Shown piece after piece: positions 42,222 to 51,675 of a stretch of DNA of 64,000 nt. The notes below the pieces were generated by a model. The model did not search any database. It was not told where the DNA came from and saw nothing but the letters and a program-made list of their open reading frames with translations. The position numbers and the translations under genes are program-made. The first letter of the stretch is position 1. Every line of letters starts with the position of its first letter. Origin of the DNA: Salegentibacter flavus (GTDB lineage: Bacteria; Bacteroidota; Bacteroidia; Flavobacteriales; Flavobacteriaceae); contig NZ_FOVL01000004.1 of assembly GCF_900115145.1 (NCBI RefSeq), positions 113,790-177,789 of the forward strand, written 5' to 3'.

Positions 42222-42968
42222 TTATTGTGCGAGGTAACCTCCGTCTATAGGATAATAGGCTCCGGTAGCGAAGGAGGCCCGATCCCCGGCCAGCCACATA
42301 AACAGCTCGGCAACTTCCTCGGGTTCTCCCAGGCGCCCAATGGGGTGAGCACTAACCAATTGATCAAGCAAATCCTTATCCAGGCCATCCAGTAAAGGCG
42401 TTTTGATAAAAGCAGGACCTACCGAATTTACCCGTATTCCTTTGGCAGAATATTCCAGGGCAGCTGATTTCGTTAGCCCGACAATTCCATGCTTAGCCGC
42501 CACATAAGCCGCTGAATTGGCAAAACCAACGCTCCCAAGTATGGATGTTACATTTATAATTGAGCCCTTACCCTTCTTCAGCATAGCAGGGATCTGGTAT
42601 CGCATTCCGTAGAAAACCCCCGAAAGATTTATCCCGATCACTTTATCCCAGGACTCAATGCCATACTCGCCTACCGGCAGTTGCTCCCCGCCAATTCCGG
42701 CATTGTTAACTGCAATGTCCAGTTTACCAAAATGGGACAAGGCCTCTTCTACACTTCTTTCTGAATCCTCAGGTTTCGAGGCATCTGCTTTCACAAAAAC
42801 TGCCTTGTCTCCGGTAGCTTTAATTTCTTCTGCCAGCGCTTTACCTTTTTCCTCATCGATGTCGGTTAGCAAAACTGAGGCTCCGTTTTTCGCAAAAAGA
42901 AGCGCAGTACTTTTCCCTATTCCCGATGCCGCTCCTGTAATAAGAGCTACTTTTCCTTTTAGTTCCAT
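42222..42968 (-). CDS. Short-chain dehydrogenase/reductase (SDR)
   Basis: A 248-residue classical SDR. Cofactor loop TGAASGIGKSTALLF, acidic D in LTDIDEEKGKALAEE that favours NAD(H), NNAGIGGEQLPVG, catalytic Ser in INVTSILGSVGFANSAAYVAAKHG with the Y-x-x-x-K pair, and the closing TGAYYPIDGGYLAQ. Substrate unknown; 3-oxoacyl or sugar/alcohol oxidoreductases of this size look alike. Its start is at 42968 and a - strand neighbour downstream is the S24 regulator, whose operator region forms the gap. Confidence 0.9.
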   Translation of the reverse strand: MELKGKVALITGAASGIGKSTALLFAKNGASVLLTDIDEEKGKALAEEIKATGDKAVFVKADASKPEDSERSVEEALSHFGKLDIAVNNAGIGGEQLPVGEYGIESWDKVIGINLSGVFYGMRYQIPAMLKKGKGSIINVTSILGSVGFANSAAYVAAKHGIVGLTKSAALEYSAKGIRVNSVGPAFIKTPLLDGLDKDLLDQLVSAHPIGRLGEPEEVAELFMWLAGDRASFATGAYYPIDGGYLAQ

Positions 42969-43072
42969 AATTATTTTTTTTTATTCCTTTAAAAATACAC
43001 CAAAAGAGACTTAGAAACTATGAGAAAACTCAGGAAAGCTTATTTTACTTAAATTGCCGGGAAATTCCCCGT

Positions 43073-43747
43073 ATGAAACCCTTATTTCTCACACTTGCCA
43101 TTCTTCTTTGTCTTTCGGGACAGGGACAGGACAGGGTATTGCCTGAAGGATTTATATACCTCCACCAGATGATCCCCGGTATTGAACTTGACATCCGTTA
43201 CGCGGGAGATCATAATTTTCTTGGCAACCCCGTAAATGGGTATAACCGGCCGGTGGCCATTCTTAGTAAGCCCGCTGCAGATGCCTTGATAAAAGTCCAG
43301 CATGGTCTAATGCAACAAGGCTACTGTCTTAAAGTTTTTGATGCCTACCGCCCGCAAATGGCGGTAGATCATTTTGTAGTTTGGGCCCGGGATACAAACG
43401 ATACCCTGGCCAAACAGGAATTCTATCCCGATGTCCCAAAATCAGAGCTTTTCCAGCGGGGTTATATCGCCTCAAAATCGGGGCATTCCCGTGGTAGCAC
43501 CGTAGATCTCACTATCATCGATGCCAAAACTAAAAAGGAGTTGGATATGGGTAGTTCCTATGATTTCTTCGGAATTATCTCTCATCACGACTCCGGGCAG
43601 GTAACCAAAGAGCAAAGGGCCAACCGCGAGTTGCTTAAAAGCTTGATGAAAAAACAAGGCTTTCACCCCTACCCTGAAGAATGGTGGCACTACACGCTTA
43701 GGAACGAGCCATATCCTGAGACTTATTTTGATTTTCCTGTGGAATAA
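43073..43747 (+). CDS. Secreted D-Ala-D-Ala dipeptidase (M15D, VanX/DdpX-like)
   Basis: Splits D-alanyl-D-alanine in the periplasm. 224 residues: signal peptide 1-19, DIRYAGDHNFLG, CLKVFDAYRPQMAVDHFVVWA (active-site Arg), SKSGHSRGSTVDLTI with zinc ligands H138 and D145, and EEWWHYTLRNEPYPETYFDF with E203 and zinc ligand H206. All VanX-type catalytic residues are present. A housekeeping peptidoglycan-recycling role is likelier than vancomycin resistance, as no vanH/vanA genes are near. Confidence 0.92.
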   Translation: MKPLFLTLAILLCLSGQGQDRVLPEGFIYLHQMIPGIELDIRYAGDHNFLGNPVNGYNRPVAILSKPAADALIKVQHGLMQQGYCLKVFDAYRPQMAVDHFVVWARDTNDTLAKQEFYPDVPKSELFQRGYIASKSGHSRGSTVDLTIIDAKTKKELDMGSSYDFFGIISHHDSGQVTKEQRANRELLKSLMKKQGFHPYPEEWWHYTLRNEPYPETYFDFPVE

Positions 43748-43830
43748 CCCCTCGACTACGCTCGGGATGATATTTCCCTCGTCTCCGCTTTTTGAGTCCA
43801 GGGTCACTTCGAGCTTAGAAGAGATGGAGG
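43748..43830. repeat. Repeat-like intergenic element
   Basis: The sequence CCCCTCGACTACGCTCGGG (43748 on) and, further on, GGGTCACTTCGAGCTTAGA have the wording of short dispersed GC-rich elements that recur in Bacteroidota intergenic regions (the 'CTTCGAC..CGCTCAGG' type). It sits between the dipeptidase and sbcD and is richer in GC than its surroundings. Copies elsewhere in the genome cannot be checked from this window. Confidence 0.4.
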
Positions 43831-43886
43831 GCAGACAAGACCTACAATTAAGCCTTTAAAAAGTCAGCTTTTGTCGTTTGCATTCC

Positions 43887-43894
43887 TAATTTTG
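43887..43894 (+). promoter_or_regulatory. -7 box (TAATTTTG) for sbcDC
   Basis: A perfect TAnnTTTG, 28 bases before the sbcD ATG. A TTG occurs 13 bases upstream of the box, closer than usual. Confidence 0.45.
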
Positions 43895-43922
43895 TAAACT
43901 GAAAGCCGAAAACACCCCAAAC

Positions 43923-45137
43923 ATGAAAATACTCCACACCGCCGATTGGCATATAGGCAAAAAACTACATAAACATGAGCTTTCTGAAGATTTTGAGCTC
44001 TTTATTGCCTGGCTGTGTGATTTTATTGAAAAAGAAGCTGTGGATGTTTTACTGATCTCGGGAGATGTATTTGATCTTGCGAACCCATCCTCTGAGGCGA
44101 GAAAGCAATATTACCGCGCCCTGATGCGGCTTCGGAAGCTTGACTGTAAGCTCGTAATTACCGGCGGAAACCACGATTCCCCATCCATGCTGGACGCCCC
44201 ACAGGAGATCCTTCGGGAACTGGAAATGCATGTTATTGGTGGTCTTCCAGAAAATATGGAAGAGCTACTCATCCCCATAAAAAATAAGAAAGAAGAAACT
44301 GAACTGGTGATCGCCGCCCTGCCATACCTCCGTGATGCCGATCTGCGTAGCGCCGCTGATGGCCAGACTTATGAGGACAGGTTGGAAGCTATCCGTGCGG
44401 GAATTCAGCAGTGTTTTGAAAATGCTGCCGACTTATGCCGGAAAAATTATCCCGGGATTCCGACCATAGCCATGGGGCACCTTTTTGCAGCCGGGGCTGA
44501 AACCTCGGAGAGCGAGCGGGAAATACAGATCGGCAACCTGGCGGCCTTCAATGCGAATCAGTTTGGGGATTATTTTAATTATATCGCTTTAGGACATATC
44601 CATAAACCACAAAAATTAAATTCTTCCATACCCACTTATTACAGTGGCTCTCCCCTTCCGCTTTCCTTCAGCGAAAGAAAAGATAACAAACGGGTATTGC
44701 TGTTAAATACCGAAAACGGTTGGGAACCGGAAAATATCCCGGTACCCGCTTTCCGCAGTCTGTTGAAAATAAGTGGAAGTCTGGAAGACCTTGAGCTGAA
44801 ACTGAGAGATCCCGGGGACCGAAAAAACCTGGAATCGCTTATAGAAGTGGAACTCACCGAGGAAAATTATGATGCCGCTAAGATCCTCCAGCTTGACACT
44901 ATAGTCAGCAATTTTGAGCTTGAGGGTTTCAGGATAGTAAAACACCGAGTGAATTTCAGAAACCGTATTGCAGGTGCTTCTGAAATCTACCAAGAGCAAA
45001 AACTGGAGGATCTCAAACCCAGAGAGGTATTTCTGGAACTCATCAGCAGGCAGGAATACGACGACAAAACCAAAGAGGAGATTCTGAGCGCTTTTGAAGA
45101 ATTACTCGGCGAAACCTATCAAAACGAGAACCTGTAA
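43923..45137 (+). CDS. sbcD: SbcD nuclease subunit (Mre11-type exonuclease)
   Basis: Metal-dependent nuclease of the SbcCD complex that opens hairpins and processes blocked DNA ends. The 404-residue protein has the phosphoesterase motifs in order: HTADWHIGKKLH, LLISGDVFDLANPS, VITGGNHDSPSML, IAMGHLFAAG and YIALGHIHKPQ, with all predicted metal ligands. The capping C-terminal region is normal. sbcC starts 3 bases after the stop. Confidence 0.97.
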   Translation: MKILHTADWHIGKKLHKHELSEDFELFIAWLCDFIEKEAVDVLLISGDVFDLANPSSEARKQYYRALMRLRKLDCKLVITGGNHDSPSMLDAPQEILRELEMHVIGGLPENMEELLIPIKNKKEETELVIAALPYLRDADLRSAADGQTYEDRLEAIRAGIQQCFENAADLCRKNYPGIPTIAMGHLFAAGAETSESEREIQIGNLAAFNANQFGDYFNYIALGHIHKPQKLNSSIPTYYSGSPLPLSFSERKDNKRVLLLNTENGWEPENIPVPAFRSLLKISGSLEDLELKLRDPGDRKNLESLIEVELTEENYDAAKILQLDTIVSNFELEGFRIVKHRVNFRNRIAGASEIYQEQKLEDLKPREVFLELISRQEYDDKTKEEILSAFEELLGETYQNENL

Positions 45138-45140
45138 GCT

Positions 45141-48100
45141 ATGAAGATACTCAGGATAGAATTCAAAAATATAAACTCCCTAAAGGGAGAGCACGAGATA
45201 GATTTCACCGATGTTCCTTTTACCGGCAGTTCACTTTTTGCCATTACAGGACCTACCGGTAGCGGGAAAAGCACTATTCTGGATGTGATCTCGCTTGCCC
45301 TGTTCAATAACATCCCCCGAATGGGAAAGATTTCCACCTCAGAGATCAATAAGACCGGAGCCATCCTAACCCGTAACCAGCAGGATGCGATGGCAGCAGT
45401 AACCTACCAGGGGAAATCCGGGAAATACAGGTCCCAATGGAGCATTTCAACTGCCCGAACCGGAAATCTTCGCGATTATGAAATGGAGCTGAGCAATGCG
45501 GAAACCGGAACTCTCATAGATCTTAAGAAATCGGAGGTACCCGGCAAGAACGAAGAGCTCATAGGCCTCAATTACAACCAGTTTATCAAGGCTGTATTAT
45601 TGGCCCAAGGGGAATTTGCTCAATTCCTGAAGGCTAAAAAGGATGAGCGGGGTGAGTTGCTGGAAAAGATAACCGGCACCGGAATTTACAGGCAATTAGG
45701 GATAAAAGCCTTTCAGAAATACAGGGAAGAAAACCGGGAAATTCAAGGTCAGCAAAACAGGATAGAAGCGATTAAGGAACAGTTGCTTAGCGAAGAAAAA
45801 TATGCTGGAATCACTGAAGAACTAAAGGTAAAAGACCAGCTTGAGCAGGATCTAAAAAAGAAAATTGAAAGCCTGAATAAAAACCTGGAATTAAAGAATA
45901 AAATCCTTTTACAGGAAAAAGAGATCAAAATCAGGGAAAATGAAAATTCACAAGCCAAAAATAACCTGAAAACATTTGAACAGGAACACGGCTACCCCCT
46001 TAGGCAACACGAAAAAATAGAAGATAGCGCAGAGGAATTGCGCAGCTGGACCATTCTTAGAAAGGAGCTAACAGATCTGGAGCTTGAGCTTAAGAACATC
46101 CGCCAAAGTGAGCAGTTGAATAAACGAAGCCGAACTACCTGTCTCACTGAAGCAGAAGGACTCACCGGCACCGAATTAAAGCCGGAAACCATCGAAGAAG
46201 GCTTAGAAGCTTTTTATCAAAAAATAAGCTGGCTGGAAGAAGAACGCCGGGCAAAACGCCAGGAATACAGAGGGCTTTGCAATCAGTTTCAGAGTGAGAC
46301 AAGGGAGCTTTCATTTACATTAGATGAAGAAGTTCCTGGGAAAAGCAAGGAAGATTTATTACAGCTGGCCCACACTTCAGAAGAAGAGAGGAATAAAATT
46401 CAGCAGAGACTTTCCGGTTTGGATATTACCAATCATTCCGGAGAAAAGCAACAGATAAGTTCCCGACTTGAGCAGGCACGGGAAGCCTGGCGCAAGGAAG
46501 AAGAGATAAAAAATATAACCGCAGAAACAAAAAGGCTGCAAAATGAAGCTGAAAGTATTGAGGCTAAATTAAAAGCTCTTCCGCAGGAAATCGAAAAGGC
46601 GAAAGACCGATGCGATTTGCTGGAAGAGCGACAGGAAAAATTAAGCCTAAAAAAGCAGAATCAGCTACTGCAAGCAAAGTTCGAGGAGCAACGACATATT
46701 CTGGAAGACGGAAAACCCTGCCCCCTCTGCGGCGCCCTGGAACATCCCTTTGCTGAAGAACTTCCTGAAAAGGATGATACTCTGGAAGTAGAAATAAAAC
46801 AAACCGGGAATGAGCTCTCAAATTGGAGTAAAAAGCTCAGCACTTCTGAAGCTGAATTGAGTCACCATAAAACACGTCTGGAAGGTTTACTGCAGGAACA
46901 GCAGGTGATACAATCAAACCTGAATATCAGGAAAAAGAACTTCACCGAAAAATACGGGCATCTTCAGGAGAAGGAAAGCCTTAATTGGGAAGAACTTTGT
47001 AATAATTGGCAGGAAAAACTCAATGATCTGGAGGCTTGGGAAAAGGAACAAAACAGACTAAGGGCAATTAGGACCGGGATTCCTTTGCTGGAAAAACTTC
47101 AGGAAGTCCTTGAAAAGGGTAAAAAGCTTAGCCGGGAACGGGAAAACCTCTACCAGGGAAAGGATATTTCCCAGGATACCGGAAGACTAAAAACCCGATG
47201 GACCAGCCTTCAGCAGGAGCAAAAACATCTAAAAGAAAGACTTCAGGAATTAGAAAAACGATCAGGTCTTAAAAGGACTAAACTTGAGGAACTGGAAGAA
47301 AAATTACTGCCGCAGGTTAAGGAAAAAGGCTTCGAAAATATAAGCACAGCCCGGCAGGCCTTAATGGCCGAAGCAGAGTGTCGTGCACTTCGGGTGCAAA
47401 GAGAAGAAATAGAAAAAACCATAACCGCTGCGGGATCCTCTCTTAAATTGCTTCATTCCCAACTTGAAAAGCTTAAAAACGAAGATACTGATGAATCCCA
47501 GGAGAGCCTGGAAGATAAACTAAGCGAACAAAAGCAACGTCTAGCCGAGGTTTCAACAGAATGCAGGGAACTTTACAGCAGCATCAAAAACCACGAAAAC
47601 AACCTGAAACATTTGGAGGAGATCAAAGCTTTGATCGCTGAAAAAGAGAAGCAGATTAGGCGATGGCGCCTGCTGGATGAGCTTATAGGAGATTCAAAAG
47701 GAAAAAAATTCAACGATTTCGCCCAGGACCTGAGTTTAAGCCAGCTGCTTCACCTGGCCAATCACCGACTGAAAGACCTTAGCGATCGCTACCGCATAGA
47801 CAAACCCGAAGAGGAAGAAGATGACGGATTGGTGGCTATAGACGAGCATATGGGTGGTCAACGTCGATCGGTAAAAACCCTTTCAGGCGGGGAAACCTTT
47901 ATTCTGAGCTTATCTATGGCCCTGGCCTTATCAGATCTGGCCTCCCGTAACGTAGAGATCAATTCCCTTTTTATAGACGAAGGCTTTGGTACGCTTGATC
48001 CTGAAACTCTCGAGCAAACCCTGGACACTCTGGAGAAACTGCAGGCCGAGTCCTCAAAGATTATCGGAATTATCAGCCACGTAGACTCCCTGAAGGAACG

Positions 48101-48167
48101 AATCGCGACACAAATTCAATTACAGCGAAACGGACAGGGCTATAGCAGTTTGGAGATAAAGGGATAA
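45141..48167 (+). CDS. sbcC: SbcC ATPase subunit (Rad50-type)
   Basis: A 1008-residue SMC-like ATPase. Walker A GPTGSGKST at about residues 34-42, then about 400 residues of coiled coil, the zinc hook CPLC at C527-C530 in GKPCPLCGALEHPF, a second long coiled coil, signature LSGGETFILSLSMALALSD and Walker B INSLFIDEGFGTLDPE, with the D-loop and SHVDSLKERI following. Dimers hold DNA and power SbcD. Coiled coils have many Glu/Gln/Lys/Leu, typical of the family. Confidence 0.97.
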   Translation: MKILRIEFKNINSLKGEHEIDFTDVPFTGSSLFAITGPTGSGKSTILDVISLALFNNIPRMGKISTSEINKTGAILTRNQQDAMAAVTYQGKSGKYRSQWSISTARTGNLRDYEMELSNAETGTLIDLKKSEVPGKNEELIGLNYNQFIKAVLLAQGEFAQFLKAKKDERGELLEKITGTGIYRQLGIKAFQKYREENREIQGQQNRIEAIKEQLLSEEKYAGITEELKVKDQLEQDLKKKIESLNKNLELKNKILLQEKEIKIRENENSQAKNNLKTFEQEHGYPLRQHEKIEDSAEELRSWTILRKELTDLELELKNIRQSEQLNKRSRTTCLTEAEGLTGTELKPETIEEGLEAFYQKISWLEEERRAKRQEYRGLCNQFQSETRELSFTLDEEVPGKSKEDLLQLAHTSEEERNKIQQRLSGLDITNHSGEKQQISSRLEQAREAWRKEEEIKNITAETKRLQNEAESIEAKLKALPQEIEKAKDRCDLLEERQEKLSLKKQNQLLQAKFEEQRHILEDGKPCPLCGALEHPFAEELPEKDDTLEVEIKQTGNELSNWSKKLSTSEAELSHHKTRLEGLLQEQQVIQSNLNIRKKNFTEKYGHLQEKESLNWEELCNNWQEKLNDLEAWEKEQNRLRAIRTGIPLLEKLQEVLEKGKKLSRERENLYQGKDISQDTGRLKTRWTSLQQEQKHLKERLQELEKRSGLKRTKLEELEEKLLPQVKEKGFENISTARQALMAEAECRALRVQREEIEKTITAAGSSLKLLHSQLEKLKNEDTDESQESLEDKLSEQKQRLAEVSTECRELYSSIKNHENNLKHLEEIKALIAEKEKQIRRWRLLDELIGDSKGKKFNDFAQDLSLSQLLHLANHRLKDLSDRYRIDKPEEEEDDGLVAIDEHMGGQRRSVKTLSGGETFILSLSMALALSDLASRNVEINSLFIDEGFGTLDPETLEQTLDTLEKLQAESSKIIGIISHVDSLKERIATQIQLQRNGQGYSSLEIKG

Positions 48168-48339
48168 TATTTCTTTGGTCGATAAACAGAAAACCTATCA
48201 CTAAATTACGGGATCATAACTCCAGGAATGCACATGGACATTAAAAAATCACACCCGGCCCGGAAATATTAAAAATTGTTAACAGCAATAAATCCAATGA
48301 CTAAAAATCTATCTTGCATTTCCTAATCAAAGAATAATT

Positions 48340-49212
48340 ATGGCTTCAGGAATATTTGCACTTCTGGATGATATTGCAACTTTAATGGATGATGTGGCGA
48401 TGATGAGCAAAGTCGCTGGAAAAAAAACCGCGGGACTCTTAGGCGACGATTTGGCCGTAAATGCTGAAAAGGCTTCCGGCTTCGTTTCTTCCCGGGAATT
48501 GCCGGTGCTCTGGGCCATTACCAAAGGTTCATTCCTTAATAAGCTAATTATACTACCCCTGGCATTTTTACTCAGCGCTTTCTTTCCCGTTGCCATTACT
48601 GTAATTTTAGTAATGGGTGGGCTTTACCTGGCTTACGAAGGTGCTGAAAAGATATTTGAATATTTTTTTCCTCATTCTACTAAAGCCGAAAAACCTAAAC
48701 TCGAAAAACTTACCGAAGAGGAAGTGCTTAGCAGAGAAAAAGAAAAAATAAAATCTGCGATTCTTACCGATTTTATACTTTCGGTAGAAATCGTTATCAT
48801 AGCTCTCACCAGCGTGGAAGGTCAGGACTTGCTCATGAAAATCCTTGTGGTCACCATAATCGCCCTGATAGCTACCGTAGGAGTTTACGGAATTGTAGCC
48901 CTTATCGTTAGAATGGATGACTACGGACTTAAGCTTATCGAATTAAACAGAGAAAACAGCTTTTCCGATAAAATTGGTCACTTCCTGGTGAATGCACTAC
49001 CTAAGGTCATCAAAAGCCTTACGGTAATTGGGACCATAGCTTTGCTTTTAGTGTCAGGAGGCATTTTTGTACACAACATAGAATTCTTGCACGGACTGTT
49101 TGAGAGCCTCCCCGGTATTCTCGTAGAGTTCGTGACTGGCCTGGTGGTTGGAATTATCGTTTTGCTGATCATAAAAGGAAGTAGCAAAGTCTGGAAAAGC
49201 CTTAAGAGCTGA
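48340..49212 (+). CDS. DUF808 family inner-membrane protein
   Basis: A 290-residue membrane protein with the DUF808 (YedI) pattern: ASGIFALLDDIATLMDDVA, SKVAGKKTAGLLGDDLAVN, LPVLWAITKGSFLNKLIILP at the first membrane segment, then TLPYEG-like LYLAYEGAEKIFEYFF, and later helices to the end. About five membrane segments. Function unknown; sometimes called a putative transporter. The 172-base upstream gap shows nothing clear. It is convergent with the nitronate-monooxygenase-like gene. Confidence 0.9.
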   Translation: MASGIFALLDDIATLMDDVAMMSKVAGKKTAGLLGDDLAVNAEKASGFVSSRELPVLWAITKGSFLNKLIILPLAFLLSAFFPVAITVILVMGGLYLAYEGAEKIFEYFFPHSTKAEKPKLEKLTEEEVLSREKEKIKSAILTDFILSVEIVIIALTSVEGQDLLMKILVVTIIALIATVGVYGIVALIVRMDDYGLKLIELNRENSFSDKIGHFLVNALPKVIKSLTVIGTIALLLVSGGIFVHNIEFLHGLFESLPGILVEFVTGLVVGIIVLLIIKGSSKVWKSLKS

Positions 49213-49299
49213 TTTAAAATAAAAAACGCAACAAAACACCAACCCTAAACAGTTTCAAACTGGGAACTCAAAGAAGAACACCAAACAATAAACTCCATA

Positions 49300-51087
49300 C
49301 TACGAGCAGCTTGCCAGCATTTCCTCCAGCCTGTTTTCAGCTATATCCAGCGAGGCTTCAAACCCATTCGGGAAGGAATTCTCCACAAGTAATGCACGGT
49401 AATAAGCGATTCCTTCCTTCAGACTTTTAGCAAAATTATTCTGGTTCCGCAGGGTTTTCTTATCGGGATTTTTAGTCTCTTCCAGTTCTTCCTGAAAATA
49501 ATCCAGATACAGTTCCAGCTCTTTAACAAACATATGGGGCCTGGCTTTATTACTAAGCAGGTCTTTTCTTCCGTAGATATGATCGGTCATTTCCTGAAGG
49601 GAAGCGATTTTTGAGTAATTAGCGATATTTGGTCCCGGGCAGATGGTCACCGCTTCCAGTTTTTTCAGGAAAGGCTCCTTATAAGTCACCGGCGCGGCAT
49701 TGCTCAGGCCTATACAAAGACACTCTTTCGCCAATACCTCCTCCAATTGCTTTTTAAATTCCTGCTCCGGCAATCCAGCTTCCTCCAGCTGTTTCACCTT
49801 TAGTTTTTGGTATTTCGTGGAAGCCGTACAAATAGGTTCTTTGGTGAATTCGGTATTGGAAACCAAATACTTTTCGGTACAGGGACTTCCGGGCTTACCA
49901 TTTTTTATTCGGTCCAGTTTTTCCTTTTCGGCACTGGTATCCTTAAGATAATTGAAACGAACCCCTAAAGGAGAATTCTTACTCAATACCACATCCTTCT
50001 CCCCGGCTTTACTTAAAAGTTCAAGGGTATTTTCATCAACTGTTGTGGCTTCCGGGCAAAGTAGAAAAGGCGTGCCCCAACCGGTACTATCAATCCCGTA
50101 TTTTGTTTGCAGAAATGTGGCCTCTTCAGCAGTCCCTATCCCGCCCTGAACGGTAATTTTTATGGGGTGCGGCTTCTCAAAGCCTGATTGTCCTTTAGCC
50201 CTTAGCGCCGGATCGTATAAACTAAAAAGCTCTTCAGCCAGTTCTTCTCTTTTACTGCTGAATTCCTCCAGGATTGGCCCCAGTAATAGACCCTGGGTGG
50301 CAAAGGCGTGCCCGCCACAATTCAGGCCTGATTCTATTCTGAATTCACTCACCCAGATGCCTTTTTTGGCCAGGTATTTTCCCTGGATCAATGCCGAGCG
50401 GTAATCGCTCACCTTGATCACGATCCGTTTGCTGAAACTTCCCCAGGCAGTAGCGTCGAATTCCCTGAAATCTTCCAGGTAATTATAAAGTCTAGGATTC
50501 ATCCCAGCCGAAAAGATCACCGCCGAGTTGTCCAGACTGCTTTTTGCATAGGCCTTTAAAGCCTCAAGCGCATCCGATCCGTTAGGGATAGGCTCTCCCG
50601 ATTTATCAAAATTGTTCTTATCTATTTTGGTCATTATATTCACCTCGATAGCCCCGGCTTTAACCTCTTTGCGCAAGAGATTCTCCAAAGTCCTTTTCAA
50701 CTCTGCATCGCTTGTTTTGATGAATTCATGGTATTTCTCCTTTAAGCCAGAGTTTTCCGGCAACATCTCGAAATACTTAACCAGATCTGAACCCGTTTCA
50801 AAGGCAGAATTCCTGATTTTTTCCAAACGATTCTGTACATTCCGGTTTACCAGGTCCAGGTAATCAGTGATACGGCGGGAGCGATAATTCTCTTCCTTGT
50901 TAGAGATCGGGACATAGGTTTCTCCGGTATCCTGGTAATAATATTTTCTCATAGTCTCGATAAGGTTGTCTTCAATGATGGAAAGCGCCGAGCTTATACC
51001 AAAAGCGGCAACCTTAACAGGAGAATCAATAGTAAAAGCAAGGCCCATAACCGGGATATGGAACTGGTGTGGAGATAGTGTATTCAT
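49300..51087 (-). CDS. Unusual nitronate monooxygenase/FabK-like TIM-barrel protein with cysteine-rich C terminus
   Basis: 595 residues from the ATG at 51087 (an earlier start would add 22 hydrophobic, unlikely residues). Parts match the nitronate monooxygenase/FabK FMN barrel in order: FHIPVMGLAFTIDSPVKVAAFG (first strand), AVIFSAGMNPRLY, RIVIKV..ALIQGKYLAKKGI, RIESGLNCGGHAFATQGLLL (like the E-A-G-G-H loop, with C257 before GGH), and IKITVQGGIGTAEEATFLQT, YGIDSTGWGTPFLLCPEA (GGIG 315-318, GTPF 338-341). Between the first strands lies a helical insertion (about 40-145), and residues about 395-595 form an extra tail with C403, C420, C456, C458 and C483. FMN binding is inferred. Function unknown; a cupin gene is divergent. 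Confidence 0.62.
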   Translation of the reverse strand: MNTLSPHQFHIPVMGLAFTIDSPVKVAAFGISSALSIIEDNLIETMRKYYYQDTGETYVPISNKEENYRSRRITDYLDLVNRNVQNRLEKIRNSAFETGSDLVKYFEMLPENSGLKEKYHEFIKTSDAELKRTLENLLRKEVKAGAIEVNIMTKIDKNNFDKSGEPIPNGSDALEALKAYAKSSLDNSAVIFSAGMNPRLYNYLEDFREFDATAWGSFSKRIVIKVSDYRSALIQGKYLAKKGIWVSEFRIESGLNCGGHAFATQGLLLGPILEEFSSKREELAEELFSLYDPALRAKGQSGFEKPHPIKITVQGGIGTAEEATFLQTKYGIDSTGWGTPFLLCPEATTVDENTLELLSKAGEKDVVLSKNSPLGVRFNYLKDTSAEKEKLDRIKNGKPGSPCTEKYLVSNTEFTKEPICTASTKYQKLKVKQLEEAGLPEQEFKKQLEEVLAKECLCIGLSNAAPVTYKEPFLKKLEAVTICPGPNIANYSKIASLQEMTDHIYGRKDLLSNKARPHMFVKELELYLDYFQEELEETKNPDKKTLRNQNNFAKSLKEGIAYYRALLVENSFPNGFEASLDIAENRLEEMLASCS

Positions 51088-51245
51088 AGCACAGATAATT
51101 TTAAGCCGATAAAGGTGAAGATTCGACAGGCAATAAAATATGAGCAGAATCATATTTTTGAAATTTGTATCAAGGTTGCTGATTCTTCATTGTTGAACAT
51201 CTTTTGTATCTTCAGCTTAGAACTAACTAATTTAGAATATCAACT

Positions 51246-51590
51246 ATGAAAAGCGCATCCCTTACCAGAAACCTTAAATACAATGATTCAAAACCGGCCA
51301 TAGAAATCCTACTGGATACAGATAGCAGCAAGGAAATCCGTATCCTGATAAAAAAAGGCCAGGTAATGAAAGAACATAAAACCTCCTACCCTATCATGGT
51401 GGAGATCTTCGAGGGCAAAATTTCCTTCGGAGTTAATGGCGACACCCACCAGCTTGAAAAAGGTGACCTGGTATCCCTGGAGGCCAGTATCCCTCATGAC
51501 CTCAAAGCCGAAGAAGACAGCACGATAAGACTGTCGCTTTCCAAGGCAGACTCTGTAGAAAGAGTAAAAGAAGTGGCAAAAGGAAGTTAG
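51246..51590 (+). CDS. Single-domain cupin
   Basis: A 114-residue protein with one conserved beta-barrel: IRILIKKGQVMKEHKTSYPIMVEIFEGKISF then GDTHQLEKGDLVSLEASIPHDLKA. One His of the first cupin motif (EHK) and the His of the second (IPHDL) are present while other ligands are not obvious, so metal binding is uncertain. Likely a small sensor or accessory protein. It is divergent from the nitronate-monooxygenase-like gene with a 158-base gap and may be linked to it. TAATTTAG near 51230 is a possible -7 box. Confidence 0.78.
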   Translation: MKSASLTRNLKYNDSKPAIEILLDTDSSKEIRILIKKGQVMKEHKTSYPIMVEIFEGKISFGVNGDTHQLEKGDLVSLEASIPHDLKAEEDSTIRLSLSKADSVERVKEVAKGS

Positions 51591-51675
51591 AACCGACTGG
51601 ATTCAAAATGCAAGATTCCAGATTCAATTGAATTTTAAAAACTAAAAACCCGGAACGGACAACTGAGAACCGATT

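Noticed and set aside
43073-43747. Possible vancomycin-resistance gene (VanX)
   Set aside because: The enzyme family fits, but there is no vanH, vanA or vanRS nearby and the protein is secreted, which points to peptidoglycan recycling.
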